From positions 1-64,000 of the forward strand of contig CAVOXY010000044.1 in NCBI GenBank assembly GCA_963700515.1: a stretch of DNA of 64,000 bases, given 5' to 3'. Below the pieces are notes generated by a model, which worked only from the letters and a program-made list of their open reading frames with translations, was not told the DNA's origin and searched no databases. Positions 37,281 through 47,336 of this stretch are shown here, piece by piece (the stretch's first letter is position 1; each line of letters opens with the position of its first letter). The translations under genes and the position numbers were made by a program. The DNA comes from JAJRVM01 sp963700515. GTDB lineage: Bacteria; Planctomycetota; Planctomycetia; Pirellulales; Pirellulaceae.

Positions 37281-39420
37281 ATGACATGCTTGAAACTCGC
37301 CAACATCGTGATGGCCGCGATTTGTGTCTTCGCCAGTCGACCGGCTGTCGGCCAGCAGGACCAACCTGCGCAACAGTCGAGTGGAGAACAGACCCAGTCT
37401 CTCAAGCCACGCTACCAACGTACCAGCTACGCACACGAGTCAGAGTTGCTCAGCAACAGCCAGATCCAGCTAGTCATGTTCAAACGGCTGAGTGGCTGGG
37501 GGTGGGCGGAAATCCATACTGCTGAGGGAAAAATGATGGCGGTCCTCGACCACCTGGGTGAAGTCATGTTGCGCGATCAAGACATCCCCATGCGATTGGA
37601 AGCAGAGAGCCTTCGCCGCGAGTCGACCGACGAAGGGGAACAGCTGGTATTCGACGTCAAGTCGCTTGTGGTGCGCGAGAAGCTTGCTGGAACTTCATTT
37701 GCCGATTGGATGCTCTATCCACTCGAACAGCCCTGTCTGGTCGGGCAAGTGACTATCACACTACCACCTGACAAACCGATCATCTATCTCAAGTATCGGC
37801 TGCGGGCCACAGGCAATTTCTACGCGCGGTACATTCGTGGACCCTGGCTGCGAGTGGGCGAAGCATCTTTTGGCGCAGCCAAGGACGATGCGATTCTCCC
37901 CGGGGTGGAGTGGGTCGTGGGTGATGAGTGGTCGAGTGGCAGTGACTGGTTCAAAGACCCGTGGGCACTCCGGAGTGTGCCACACCCCAACAAAGTTGCC
38001 ATCCCCGTCATGGCACTCAGCCAGGGAGGTGTCGGTATCGGCCTGGCTTGGAATCCGCATCAGGTGGCTACCCGCTGGTTCAACTATCGAGGCCATGTTC
38101 CTCAACCCGTGTTCGCTTGTCCGAATTTCATTGATCGCATGAACCACAATCTGTTGGGGCTCATGGTGCCCGATGCGACCATTGAGTCGCGCGAGAACCA
38201 GGTCTTTGCCGATCCACCGCTCGAATTGAAGAATGACCAGCGAGTGGAATTGGACGCCGAGATCTGGCTGAGCAAGGGAAATAGCCTGCAGGTGGTCGTC
38301 GACTATGTCAAGCGACACAAACTGCCCGAACCACCTGATCCGCGCTGGCCGCTGGAAGAGACGCTGCACAAAATCGCCGTGGCCTACAATACGAACCTCT
38401 GGCATGCAGGACGGGGTTTCGGCATCGCGCAGAGGAACCAGATCGGTCCCCGTCCACCGGCGTTTCTCGAACGCTACCTGGCCGAGAACGCGGGTTCGGA
38501 GCTGGCTGCGCAGCTGCAGGCGAAAGTCGACTGGTGCCGAGCAGCAACCCGGCCGGGTGGCCGCGAAGCCCACGCGAGAAGGACTGCTACGCCAGGGCCG
38601 GCAACTCCTCGAGCTCCAGCACCCGGATGGTTCGTTCACCTTTGATCCCGACGGGCGGCATTATCGCAAAGATGATTTCGTGGTGGCCCGCTCTTTCATC
38701 GAGCCGATGGGACTGGCAGGCGATACCGCGCTGGACATGACGGTCGTGCCCGCCCGGGAGTTGCTGAGGCTGGCCGAGCAGACGGGGGACGAGACGCTGC
38801 GCGAAGGTGCCCGAAAAGCTCTGGAACACTGCCTGGCTCTCCAGCGTCCGGAAGCGGGTGACTTCTGGGAAACGCCTTTGCACGCACCCAATCTGCTGGC
38901 CGCCGGGCATGCCGCCGTCGCCTTCTACAAGGGGTACCAACTGTTCCACGACGAGCGTTACAAACAGAAATCCATTTATTGGATCCGCTCCATCCTCCCG
39001 TTTACCCATCTGTGGCAGCCTGAGAACGTGCCAATGATGTACAACACAAAACCGTGTCTTTGCAGTAGCGATTGGTATTTCGCCAATTGGGTCCGCGACC
39101 ACGTCCAATGGGAAGTACTCGCCGTATTCAATGATTCAACGGCCGAAGGTATCAAGTGGCATGAGATTGACCCCGAGATCGACTGGCATCGGTTTCATCG
39201 AGGTATCACGGTGGCCGCCATCCGGTGGCTCAGTGATCATCGCCGTGACGACTGGCGGCCCCATAATGTACCGGAGACACTAGAACCATATCGGGAAGGC
39301 AAGTTTGATATGTGCTATCCCGACACGCACAATTCCACCAGCGGCAATTATGGCGGCATGTTCATCCTGCCTGATCCGGTCGCCATGAACATCTACGGCG
39401 TGCTGGATGAAGAGCAGTGA
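37281..39420 (+). CDS. exported six-hairpin-like protein of unknown specificity, one frameshift
   Basis: About 712 residues after repair. ATG 37281 with GGAGCA upstream begins a signal peptide (LANIVMAAICVFASRPAVG). The first half is beta-rich (YLKYRLRATGNFYARYIRG, VEWVVGDEWSSGSDWFKDPW); the second is alpha-helical (EGLLRQGRQLLELQHPDGSF, ALEHCLALQRPEAGDFWET, WYFANWVRDHVQWEVLAVF), resembling the six-hairpin glycosidase or lyase superfamily. One frame change at about 38530-38560, near two CCGG-rich runs, joins the two frames. No catalytic motif was recognised. Its place among glycoside hydrolases suggests polysaccharide processing. Confidence 0.6.
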
Positions 39421-39449
39421 AGCCGTAGGCGAGGAAGCCCTGCGCCCGG

Positions 39450-42400
39450 TTAGCGCAAGACGAAAACTCGCGTACCGCGTTCGGGAAACTCGGCCTTGAA
39501 CGAACGTATGTTCTGTCCGATCTCCGTGGCCTGATAGAGGTCGCTCACGTTCGCCGGACGCGGAAGTTGGATTGTGCGAGACCCGGTGCGCAGGACACTG
39601 ACCGCCACGATATCGTGGCTGGCCCACACCACATCCTCGGTGTCGATGTAGAGGTGCACGCCGGCCAGTTGCGCCAAATGTCGTAACAACGGAGCCGGCA
39701 ACAGAGGAGCTGCCGAGTAGACGGCGGTCCACGTGCCATGGTCCTGGATCACCAAGCCAGCTTTGCCGTCTGCCAGGCTGCCCAACACGATCGCCTTGGG
39801 GTCGTCGGCATAACAGATCGGAGCCGTTTGGTGGTTGTGACCATAGGTCTGCCCGGCAAGGTCCGAGATGTTCGCGGCAGGAGAAGCGTGCGCGTCCGGC
39901 TGATCGGTACCGGTTTTCGTTGACGGCAATTTGGCAGCCTGCAACTGGACTCGTAGCGGGGCTGGTGTGGACGAGATCTTGAGTCGAATGCCAGTCAATT
40001 CGTACATGCCGTCTACATCCAAGTGGCCGTCCCGGTAGAGACCGGCGCTCCCAGGAAGACCAGGACATGACCGTCGCGTTTGAGCGCTTCGATGGCCTGG
40101 CGATCTGCTGCCGTGGGGGCGAAACTGGTCGGGAAGAAAAACAACTTGCGATTGGTGAGCTGCGGGACGTCGGAGGCCAGATAGTGGCCCACGGGAGCGC
40201 CGATACGATGCAATGCGGGCATCTGCTCCAGCAAGAGCAAGCGGCCCATTGGATCTCCGACGCGCAGGTAGCACAAGCTGCGTTCATCCACGACATAAGC
40301 GATTTCGTCCGCGGCGGTGCGGTCCAAGGGCAATACTTCGCTGGCGGCTGCAGCGAGCCGCCCAATATGCTGCAGCAGTGCCGGTTCGTTATAGCGGTTG
40401 CCTCCCACGTCAAACCACCACTGAGCCGCGCCATGCACGAGGCAGTTGGCAAGTTCCTTGTCCTGCTGCAGCAAGTCACCGGCAATATCAGCCGGCCGGC
40501 CCCACTCGCCGACCTGGCCACCGGAGAGCGATGTGCGAATGTCATTCTCGTCAAACCACAGCTTGCCGTTGAGTTGGACACTTCCTAACAGCGACATGAA
40601 ATGGCTCGTCCCCTCGCCGCCGACTTGTCGGAATGAATAGCAGGTCGGGCTGCTCAGGAAATCGACATCGGGGGAAGCCAGCACTTTGCCCAGTGCCAGA
40701 TGTCCCGCGTTTTGCTGCCGTTGTTCGCCACACAGTTGCAGCAGGTAACCGTAGAAAACACCGACAATCTTCTCACGGTTTGTCAGTTGCTTGACGGCCT
40801 TGGCAAAGTAGGTGATGGTATCGGCCACCAGATCCGAGTTGTACAAGTAGAAGTCGATGACGGCCTGCTCGCGGCCGGATCCCGCAGCCAGCCAAACTGT
40901 GACGTACCGCGCTGCACCTTGGTTGGTATGGTAGCGGTGGCAAGCGTCACAGCCCCCTCCCCCCAGGCGGTCTGCAGCCGCGCATCCGTCTCGTACTTCC
41001 CGGCTCAGCCACCGGCGAAATGAGCCTACGTTGGCGAGCGAATAGTCGACCCACTCGTTCTCGTTGCCGCCCCACATCATCCATTCCTCGGTTGTGCCGG
41101 ACGCCAGGTGATACCCGATAACTCGATCCGCATAAGGGGACGCGGCAATGTGTTCGAACAAGCGTCGTAACGCCTCGACGGTGTCACGTCGCCAGGTTTC
41201 GGAAGCCCAACTGGGCGCCGGTTTGCCACCGGCATGAATCAGCGGCACCGGTCGGCCATCGCCCGGATCAAGTAGCACGATGTCATCGGGATGCTGCTCG
41301 CTCCACCAGCGCGGAGCGTGCAGATAGAGTCGGGGAAAAAAGTAGGCTTGTGGATTAGCCTGCAACAGCATCAGTACGCGCCGGTCGAATTCGCTGTAAT
41401 CAAATTCGCCAGGAGCCGTCCACACGGTTTTCGAGAGGCCATAGCCAGCTTCCGACGGTGTGCCGCTGAACGTGAACAGGTTGATGCCCGCATGTGTGAA
41501 ATCCCCAAAGACTGCCAGCGTGGGGTTGTATGTGGCCCAGGACATACCGTTGTGCGGTTGACCATTAATTAACAGCGTGGGGGCGCCGTGATACGGCTTG
41601 ACTTCCGCTGTTGTGTGCCCGGTCGCCCGCTGCTGGACGGTGACAGTCGACAACGCCACGATGTGGTCCAGACCCGGTGCATCGGGAATTGCGACCGGAG
41701 TAATTTGGCCCGCGCAGCGCAGGCGGGCCTCGCCCAGCTTGAGACTGACTGCCGCCTCCCCGCCAAATATGTAATCCGGCATAGGCAGCGACACTCGATC
41801 GAGTTCCACGCGCTGGCCTGGCTGGAGCTTGGTCAACGGTGTGGGCAGTGGTAACGGAACTTCCAACAGCGTCGTTGTGCCACGCTGGATGACCAGCAGC
41901 GCACCTTCTTCGCAGCACGGTTTATCGAGTGAGAAATGGACAGTCATCTCGATCGTCGCCCCGCCACTCAATCGCTCGGGAAACTGCCAGGCATCGACCG
42001 TTGCGAACGGAGGCGTGGGACGCACAATCTCCACCCGCTCGACCTGCAGACGGTATTCAGCGCCCGGCTTCACTCCCAGCGCAATGATGGTGAAGTAACC
42101 AAGTGGAAAATCCAGTTTACCATCCGCATCACGGGACCATGACCCAACCTTCCATTGCGCGCCGGAAATTCGATCCAACGCCAGTCGTCCCCGTGGGGCA
42201 GATTCACTGCCGGGACTGTCCATTCCGCTCCGCTGGCATCACGCACTTTGGCGGAGAACTGGACAGGTTCCCCCTCGTTTCGCACCCGCACACGAATCAG
42301 CTGAAACGGCCGAGAAATCGGCTTCATAAGAAACAAATCGTTGAATGGCACACCTTTCGAGATGAACCGCCATGCAAGTGCGGGCGGTGATAACTCCGCC

Positions 42401-42564
42401 GTCAGCGCGCTGACGGAAAACTCGCGGCTCAGTCGATCCCGGTCACGTTGCGTCGTCCAATCGCGGATCTGGCTGCCGTCAAATAGGATCTCCGTCTCCT
42501 CGGCTGAAGCAGGTACCGCAGCCAACGCGATGAAGAACCAGACAAGGGTGATTATTTTGTTCAT
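39450..42564 (-). CDS. exported GH42-like beta-galactosidase-type protein, frameshifted
   Basis: Reassembled protein of about 1035 residues. ATG 42564 starts a signal peptide (MNKIITLVWFFIALAAVPAS). Two N-terminal beta domains follow, then a (beta/alpha)8-type part (NGMSWATYNPTLAVFGDFTH, GINLFTFSGTP, ASETWRRDTVEALRRLFEHI, GYHLASGTTEEWMMWGG, LNGKLWFDENDIR), similar to GH42/GH-A enzymes, where TTEEW and FDEND could supply acid/base and nucleophile glutamates. A C-terminal domain (PKAIVLGSLADGKAGLVIQD) follows in another frame. Frame changes near 42150 and 40050, and a compensating pair near 41015 and 40885: between these the better reading is ARLQTAWGEGAVTLATATIP, not the Cys-rich reading of the open frame. 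Substrate inferred only. Confidence 0.6.
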
Positions 42565-42757
42565 GCCGGTGATCATACCACGACCTGTCGGGCACTACCA
42601 GTTTTTGTGGGTGCTGCCATATCGACCGACGGACGGCATATGGGCTTAGCCCACGTGACATGATGAGGGTACGATCGTACACTGAATGCCTGGCTGGCTG
42701 AGGCCAGGATACTGCCAGGCGGCAACTGAAAGACTACGTATAGCTCAGGGCAACACG

Positions 42758-43549
42758 ATGCAAGACGAGAGTCGATTCCTTGTCGAAGTGGGAATGCAGA
42801 ATCTTCCCTTTCCCATTCGGGCCATCTCACGATCCGATCCGGACGGCCAACCGACCATCGCCAACATCTCCGTCATGGCACGGATTAAGCGGAGCTTCGA
42901 AGCACGATGGATCGACAGGTTCATCCAGGTTCTCCATCACCAGAAAGATCTCATCGGAGTTCATCGACTGCGGGACCATTTGCGGACTTTCTTGGACGCA
43001 CTGCAAGCCACGATGGTGAAAGTTGATTACGAGTACCCCTTCTTTGTTGGCAAGCAGACGCCCCTGTCGGGTGAGACCTGTCTGGTGCAGTATCGATGCG
43101 TCTGCTCGGCCAAGAATCTGCTGCACGACAACGGCGCTCGCGTGGCCTTTCGGATGGAGATTCCGTGCATTTCGACCTACCCGGCATCGGATGCCGGCCA
43201 TCCCGGAGGACTGTTCGGGCAGTTGAGTGTGATGGATGTGGAAGTCGTGGCCAACAGCGATGTATTTCCCGAGGATCTCGTCGCGCTCGTCGATCGGCAT
43301 GCGTTGACGCCCGTCTACTCATTTCTTACGGAAGAGGACCAGCAGGTCTTGATCGACCGAATCCACAGCGAGAAGAAAACGAGTGTTGTGGTGGTCGATG
43401 CCGTTAAATCGGAGCTGGCTCGTAATCGCGACATCACCTGGTATGCCGTCCGCTGCTCGAATTACGGGATGCTTCATTCCTACAGTACAATTATCCAGAC
43501 CGAGAAGAGTGCCTGGGTGCCGTTCAGCGGTTACGATGACAGCGTGTAG
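42758..43549 (+). CDS. folE2: FolE2-type GTP cyclohydrolase I
   Basis: A 263-residue protein of the type IB GTP cyclohydrolase family, which converts GTP to 7,8-dihydroneopterin triphosphate for folate or preQ0 synthesis using various metals instead of zinc. I chose ATG 42758; upstream codons of the longer frame are not family-like. VEVGMQNLPFPIRAISRSD then TIANISVMARIKRSFEAR, YPFFVGKQTPLSGETCLVQY, MEIPCISTYPASDAGHPGGL and LSVMDVEVVANSD follow the FolE2 order. The metal/catalytic Cys region usually reads SLCPCSKEIS; here it is CISTYPAS, keeping one Cys, so the sequence is divergent and activity uncertain. Stand-alone gene, intact. Confidence 0.7.
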   Translation: MQDESRFLVEVGMQNLPFPIRAISRSDPDGQPTIANISVMARIKRSFEARWIDRFIQVLHHQKDLIGVHRLRDHLRTFLDALQATMVKVDYEYPFFVGKQTPLSGETCLVQYRCVCSAKNLLHDNGARVAFRMEIPCISTYPASDAGHPGGLFGQLSVMDVEVVANSDVFPEDLVALVDRHALTPVYSFLTEEDQQVLIDRIHSEKKTSVVVVDAVKSELARNRDITWYAVRCSNYGMLHSYSTIIQTEKSAWVPFSGYDDSV

Positions 43550-43625
43550 AGCCCCGGTGATGCTTTTCACCCGGCATCTTCTTCACCGATCATTCACATC
43601 CACTTCCCACAATCAGCGAGTTCTC

Positions 43626-44549
43626 ATGAAACGCAATCTTCTCCTACTCTGTGTCGGCACTGCCATGTTCGTCTCGTTGGCGATGCCCCGTTGTGGGTGC
43701 GCGGCGAGCGATGCCGCTTACCAGCAGCAGCAGGATGTGGTCTATGCGGAGGTCCACGGTACCGGTCTGCTGATGGACGTTTTCACGCCGACTGCCGTTG
43801 CGAATGGACTGGCGATTATCGATGTGGCTAGTGGAGCGTGGCATTCGGATCGGGGCAAGATTCGGGATCACACGATGGCCGGCGTCTACGATACCTTTTG
43901 TGGCCACGGGTATGTCGTGTTTGCGATCCGGCCAGGTTCCAAGTCACGCTACACGCTTTCGGAGATGGACCAGCACGTCAAGCTCGGCATTCGTTATGTG
44001 AAGGAGCACGCCAAAGATTACAAGATCGATCCCGCTCGGATCGGCCTCACGGGAGCTTCGGCCGGCGGCCATCTGGCCACGCTGGCCGCCCTGACACCGG
44101 CCGCCGGCAACCCCGACGCCAAGAGGGTACTCGAACGGCAAGATACCTCGGTGCAAGCCGTAGCCGTCTTCTTTCCTCCGACCGATTTTCTCCGGTGGCA
44201 AGACGACACGATGGCCGCTGCCAGCTTCCTGGGGCCACTCCTCTTTCTCGGCGGCGCGGATGGACACACGCAGGAAGAGATCGAACAGGCGGCGCGCGCC
44301 GTCTCGCCGCTGTATCAAGTCGCGGAGCGAACAGTGAAAGTTCCTTTTCTGTTGATCCACGGTGATGCGGACCCGGTCGTGCCGCTCTCCCAATCACAGA
44401 AACTCGTCGCTGCCATCCAAGCCGCTGGCGGCTCCGCCGAACTGATCGTCAAACCAGGTGGAGGGCATCCTTGGTTGACGATTCCGATGGAGGTTAAGGT
44501 GATGGCCGACTGGTTCGACAAGCAACTGGGAGTAGCGCCGGGAAGATAG
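43626..44549 (+). CDS. exported alpha/beta-hydrolase (carboxylesterase-like)
   Basis: A 307-residue secreted esterase or lipase. ATG 43626 begins a signal peptide (MKRNLLLLCVGTAMFVSLAM). Nucleophile elbow GASAGGHLA, acid in LLIHGDADPVVPLSQSQ, base in GGGHPW: a complete Ser-Asp-His triad of the BD-FAE/prolyl-oligopeptidase-like type. Such enzymes commonly remove acetyl or feruloyl groups from hemicellulose, which fits the arabinofuranosidase gene that converges from the other side. It starts 77 bp after the folE2 stop. Intact. Confidence 0.85.
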   Translation: MKRNLLLLCVGTAMFVSLAMPRCGCAASDAAYQQQQDVVYAEVHGTGLLMDVFTPTAVANGLAIIDVASGAWHSDRGKIRDHTMAGVYDTFCGHGYVVFAIRPGSKSRYTLSEMDQHVKLGIRYVKEHAKDYKIDPARIGLTGASAGGHLATLAALTPAAGNPDAKRVLERQDTSVQAVAVFFPPTDFLRWQDDTMAAASFLGPLLFLGGADGHTQEEIEQAARAVSPLYQVAERTVKVPFLLIHGDADPVVPLSQSQKLVAAIQAAGGSAELIVKPGGGHPWLTIPMEVKVMADWFDKQLGVAPGR

Positions 44550-44564
44550 GCGACAAAAAGATCC

Positions 44565-44667
44565 GTAGAACGGAATTCATTCCGTTTCTGACCGGCATGA
44601 ATTTCGTTTTGCGTCGAGGAAGTGGGGGGCGATGGGAGCTGCACCAACGGAATGAATTCCGTTCTAC
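44565..44667. repeat. 22-bp perfect inverted repeat, 59-nt loop
   Basis: The arm at 44565-44586 (GTAGAACGGAATTCATTCCG..) is the exact reverse complement of 44646-44667. Each arm also contains an internal palindrome (GGAATTCATTCC). It lies between two convergent genes and could terminate both, or be a small MITE-like dispersed repeat. Confidence 0.9.
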
Positions 44668-44708
44668 GATAAGTTGCGGCCACCGGCCGGCGTTTGCCAG
44701 ATCACACG

Positions 44709-47069
44709 TTAGCGGCCCGGTAGTGGACCCGACGCGCAGTGAAGTTGCAGGCAAGTGACCGATAGCGGCGGGAAATGGTATTCCAGTTGACGGCCGGTGA
44801 GGGGGACCGTGGTGTGTTGCGTGCGGATTCGATCCGGCTCACGCCAACTGTTCGCAACATCTCTCTCTCCGGCACTCGCCGTATCACATACCGTGAGGAC
44901 GTCAACCGGTTTGGTCTCCACGTCGAAGGCTGACAGATCGAGCGTTCGCTGTTGGGGTACGGTCGTTTGATTGACCGCAAACAGCGTGAGCAGCGTGCCA
45001 TCGTCGGAGATCGTGGCACTGCAATCCAAGGCTGGATCGGCGGGCAGCTCGATGTCGAGCTGAATGGTCAACGGGATGCTGCCGGCATGATTCGCGTACA
45101 GTTGCTGCATGTAGTACGTCGGCGTCTTGAACAGGGTGTGATTGTTTGTCTGGATAATGCCGCTGCAGAAGCTGTCGGCCAAGTTGCTGCGATTGGCGAT
45201 CTCAATGAGATCGCAATGGCGGTGCATGAAATTGTGATAACGGGCACACCAGAGCGCATTGTCCAGTGTCCAGAGCATGGCCCGGTCGAGTCCTTTGTCA
45301 CCTGCCGTGGTATTCCATTCGGTGATCCCCAAGCGGATGTTCTTGCCTGGTGCCTCCTGGGCAATCATCTGTCGCAGGCGCTGTACATCGTTTTCGGTGG
45401 CGGCCAGGTTTTGGAAGCCATAGTGGTGAGGGCAGATGTAGTCGAGTTGCTCCCCGGCCTGTTGCAATAACCCGGCAGATGGAAATGCGGCCATCAACTT
45501 GATACTCGGATCGATTGCCTTCATGGCCTGGCAGAAAGCGGCTACTCCTTGCTGGTAGCGCTCGTCGCCCAGTTCATTACCGATTTGCCAATACTTCACG
45601 CCGTAAGGTCGGGCATGACCGTTCTTCACCCGCCGCTGGCCCATGGGCGAATCGGGCGGGCCATTGAAGTACTCCACTTCATCGGCCGCATCCTGGGGAG
45701 TCTTGCCGGTGAAGCGAACACAGATCAGGGGCTCTGCCTCGACCCATTGGCAGAGCTGGACGAATTCTTCCAGCCCGGCGTTCCCCGGCTCTAGCCCCCC
45801 CCAGCACGTGGTAAACGGCACGCGTTGTGTCGGGTCGCCGATCGTCTCCAGCCAGTCAAAACCCTCGGTGGTACTGCCGCCGAATCGAATCATGCCAGGC
45901 TTGAGCGCCTTCAGCGCTTCAGCCACGTCGCGCCGCCAGCCGAAAAGGGTATCGGTTGGCATGAGGGACACCTGATCGATCCAGAGTGTTCCCGGTCCAC
46001 GCAGCGAGATTGTCATGGTCGCCTGCGAGTCGGTGTCGCTGGGAGTCAGGCTGGCCGTAAAACGCTGCCACGCTTCGGTGGGCTGAAATTCGGCCTGGGC
46101 GTACGTTTTGCCTTCTCCCCAGACGGCGACACGCACCGGTTCGGTCATGCTCTGTCCCCTGAGGAACAGGGACAATGTGAGCGGTTCCCCACTCCGTACG
46201 CACATGCCAGCCTGCGACACGCCGAGCGTACACGGGTCTCCCGGTTTCATGGCGATGCGCTGAGAAACCTTGCCGTTAAAAGGATCGACACCGTCGCGTG
46301 AAAATGCTCCCCGATGTACCGCTCCGTCCGGATACCAGGGCTGTTCCAGCCGATCGGTCTCCTGGCGAAATTCGAAACCGTAAGCCGGAACCCCCTCGAA
46401 ACTGCCATCAAACACCTTCTCGGCAAACATGGAGGGCGTCAGGCCGCAGAGGTACTCGATGAATTGTCCATATTGATACGGGCTGATCCTTCCCGGGCAG
46501 ACTGGATCACTCGTAATCGTCAGCTTGCTGACACCCGCTTCGATTTCTTGCAGGGCCAGATCGTCGAACCAGACGGTGCCGGTTCCCTGGCCGTAGCCGA
46601 CGAAAAAGAGGGACAGTCGTGTCAGTCCATCACCCGGCGGAGTGAAGTAGATGGTTTCACAAGTCCAGTCCGATGTACCACCGTGATTGTGGCCGGTCGC
46701 CACGACGCCACCTCCACCAGGAAACTGCACTTGCAGCGTACCGAAAACAGGTGCTCCGTGTGGATTGACGTCCTGCGTGCGAATCCAGCCCGTCAGTCGA
46801 TACCAGCGCCCGGGTGCCAATTGCAGTTCCTGGCCGAAGGCGGTATCTGACAATTCGTTGGCCGTCACGCGCAACGATTGCTTCCCTTCGTGCGACGTAC
46901 TTCCGTCGAGCGACACTTGCGGCTGAGCGCCATATACATGGCGGCTCCAACCGTCGAGAACCTGGGATGACTCAAAACCGGCATTGACCAACGGCGGGGG
47001 TGGTGGCTGCTCGCCGCTGCCCGACAAAGCGGATGCTACGAGGGCGAAGTTGATCATGGCATGAAACAT
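44709..47069 (-). CDS. GH51-like alpha-L-arabinofuranosidase with N-terminal CBM, exported
   Basis: Intact 786-residue protein. Short N-terminal signal (MFHAMINFALVASALSGSG), a carbohydrate-binding module at about 25-180 (NAGFESSQVLDGWSRH, YRLTGWIRTQDV, GTVWFDDLALQEIE), an interdomain beta part with a second CBM-like fold (residues about 240-380, GTLWIDQVSLMPTD), and a (beta/alpha)8 GH51 domain. YGQFIEYLCG is the family start; KYWQIGNELG carries the acid/base Glu and IRLGITEWNTT the nucleophile Glu. The C-terminal beta domain ends LSVTCLQLHC. Would release arabinose from arabinoxylan or arabinan. Size about 1.5 times a minimal GH51 because of the extra modules. Confidence 0.88.
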   Translation of the reverse strand: MFHAMINFALVASALSGSGEQPPPPPLVNAGFESSQVLDGWSRHVYGAQPQVSLDGSTSHEGKQSLRVTANELSDTAFGQELQLAPGRWYRLTGWIRTQDVNPHGAPVFGTLQVQFPGGGGVVATGHNHGGTSDWTCETIYFTPPGDGLTRLSLFFVGYGQGTGTVWFDDLALQEIEAGVSKLTITSDPVCPGRISPYQYGQFIEYLCGLTPSMFAEKVFDGSFEGVPAYGFEFRQETDRLEQPWYPDGAVHRGAFSRDGVDPFNGKVSQRIAMKPGDPCTLGVSQAGMCVRSGEPLTLSLFLRGQSMTEPVRVAVWGEGKTYAQAEFQPTEAWQRFTASLTPSDTDSQATMTISLRGPGTLWIDQVSLMPTDTLFGWRRDVAEALKALKPGMIRFGGSTTEGFDWLETIGDPTQRVPFTTCWGGLEPGNAGLEEFVQLCQWVEAEPLICVRFTGKTPQDAADEVEYFNGPPDSPMGQRRVKNGHARPYGVKYWQIGNELGDERYQQGVAAFCQAMKAIDPSIKLMAAFPSAGLLQQAGEQLDYICPHHYGFQNLAATENDVQRLRQMIAQEAPGKNIRLGITEWNTTAGDKGLDRAMLWTLDNALWCARYHNFMHRHCDLIEIANRSNLADSFCSGIIQTNNHTLFKTPTYYMQQLYANHAGSIPLTIQLDIELPADPALDCSATISDDGTLLTLFAVNQTTVPQQRTLDLSAFDVETKPVDVLTVCDTASAGERDVANSWREPDRIRTQHTTVPLTGRQLEYHFPPLSVTCLQLHCASGPLPGR

Positions 47070-47336
47070 CGTGGCGTCTTCCTGGTGAATAGTGGTCTCG
47101 TGTGGGGCGATGGGACGAACACCTCAGTGTGTCGCACCGATCGTCACCGTTCACAGCCCCCGGCGGCCAAGGCTTATTCTAGTCTCCATTTGGCGTGGCA
47201 GAGTGGGCTGACACGGCCCAGACGATTAGAATAGGGGGGGCCGAGTACCGATGCAATGCGCACGCTGCCGCGAGGATACGCACCCGCGGCAGGCGTGCGG
47301 CGAATGCTTGCTGCCTGTTTATCGGAAAGGACTTCC

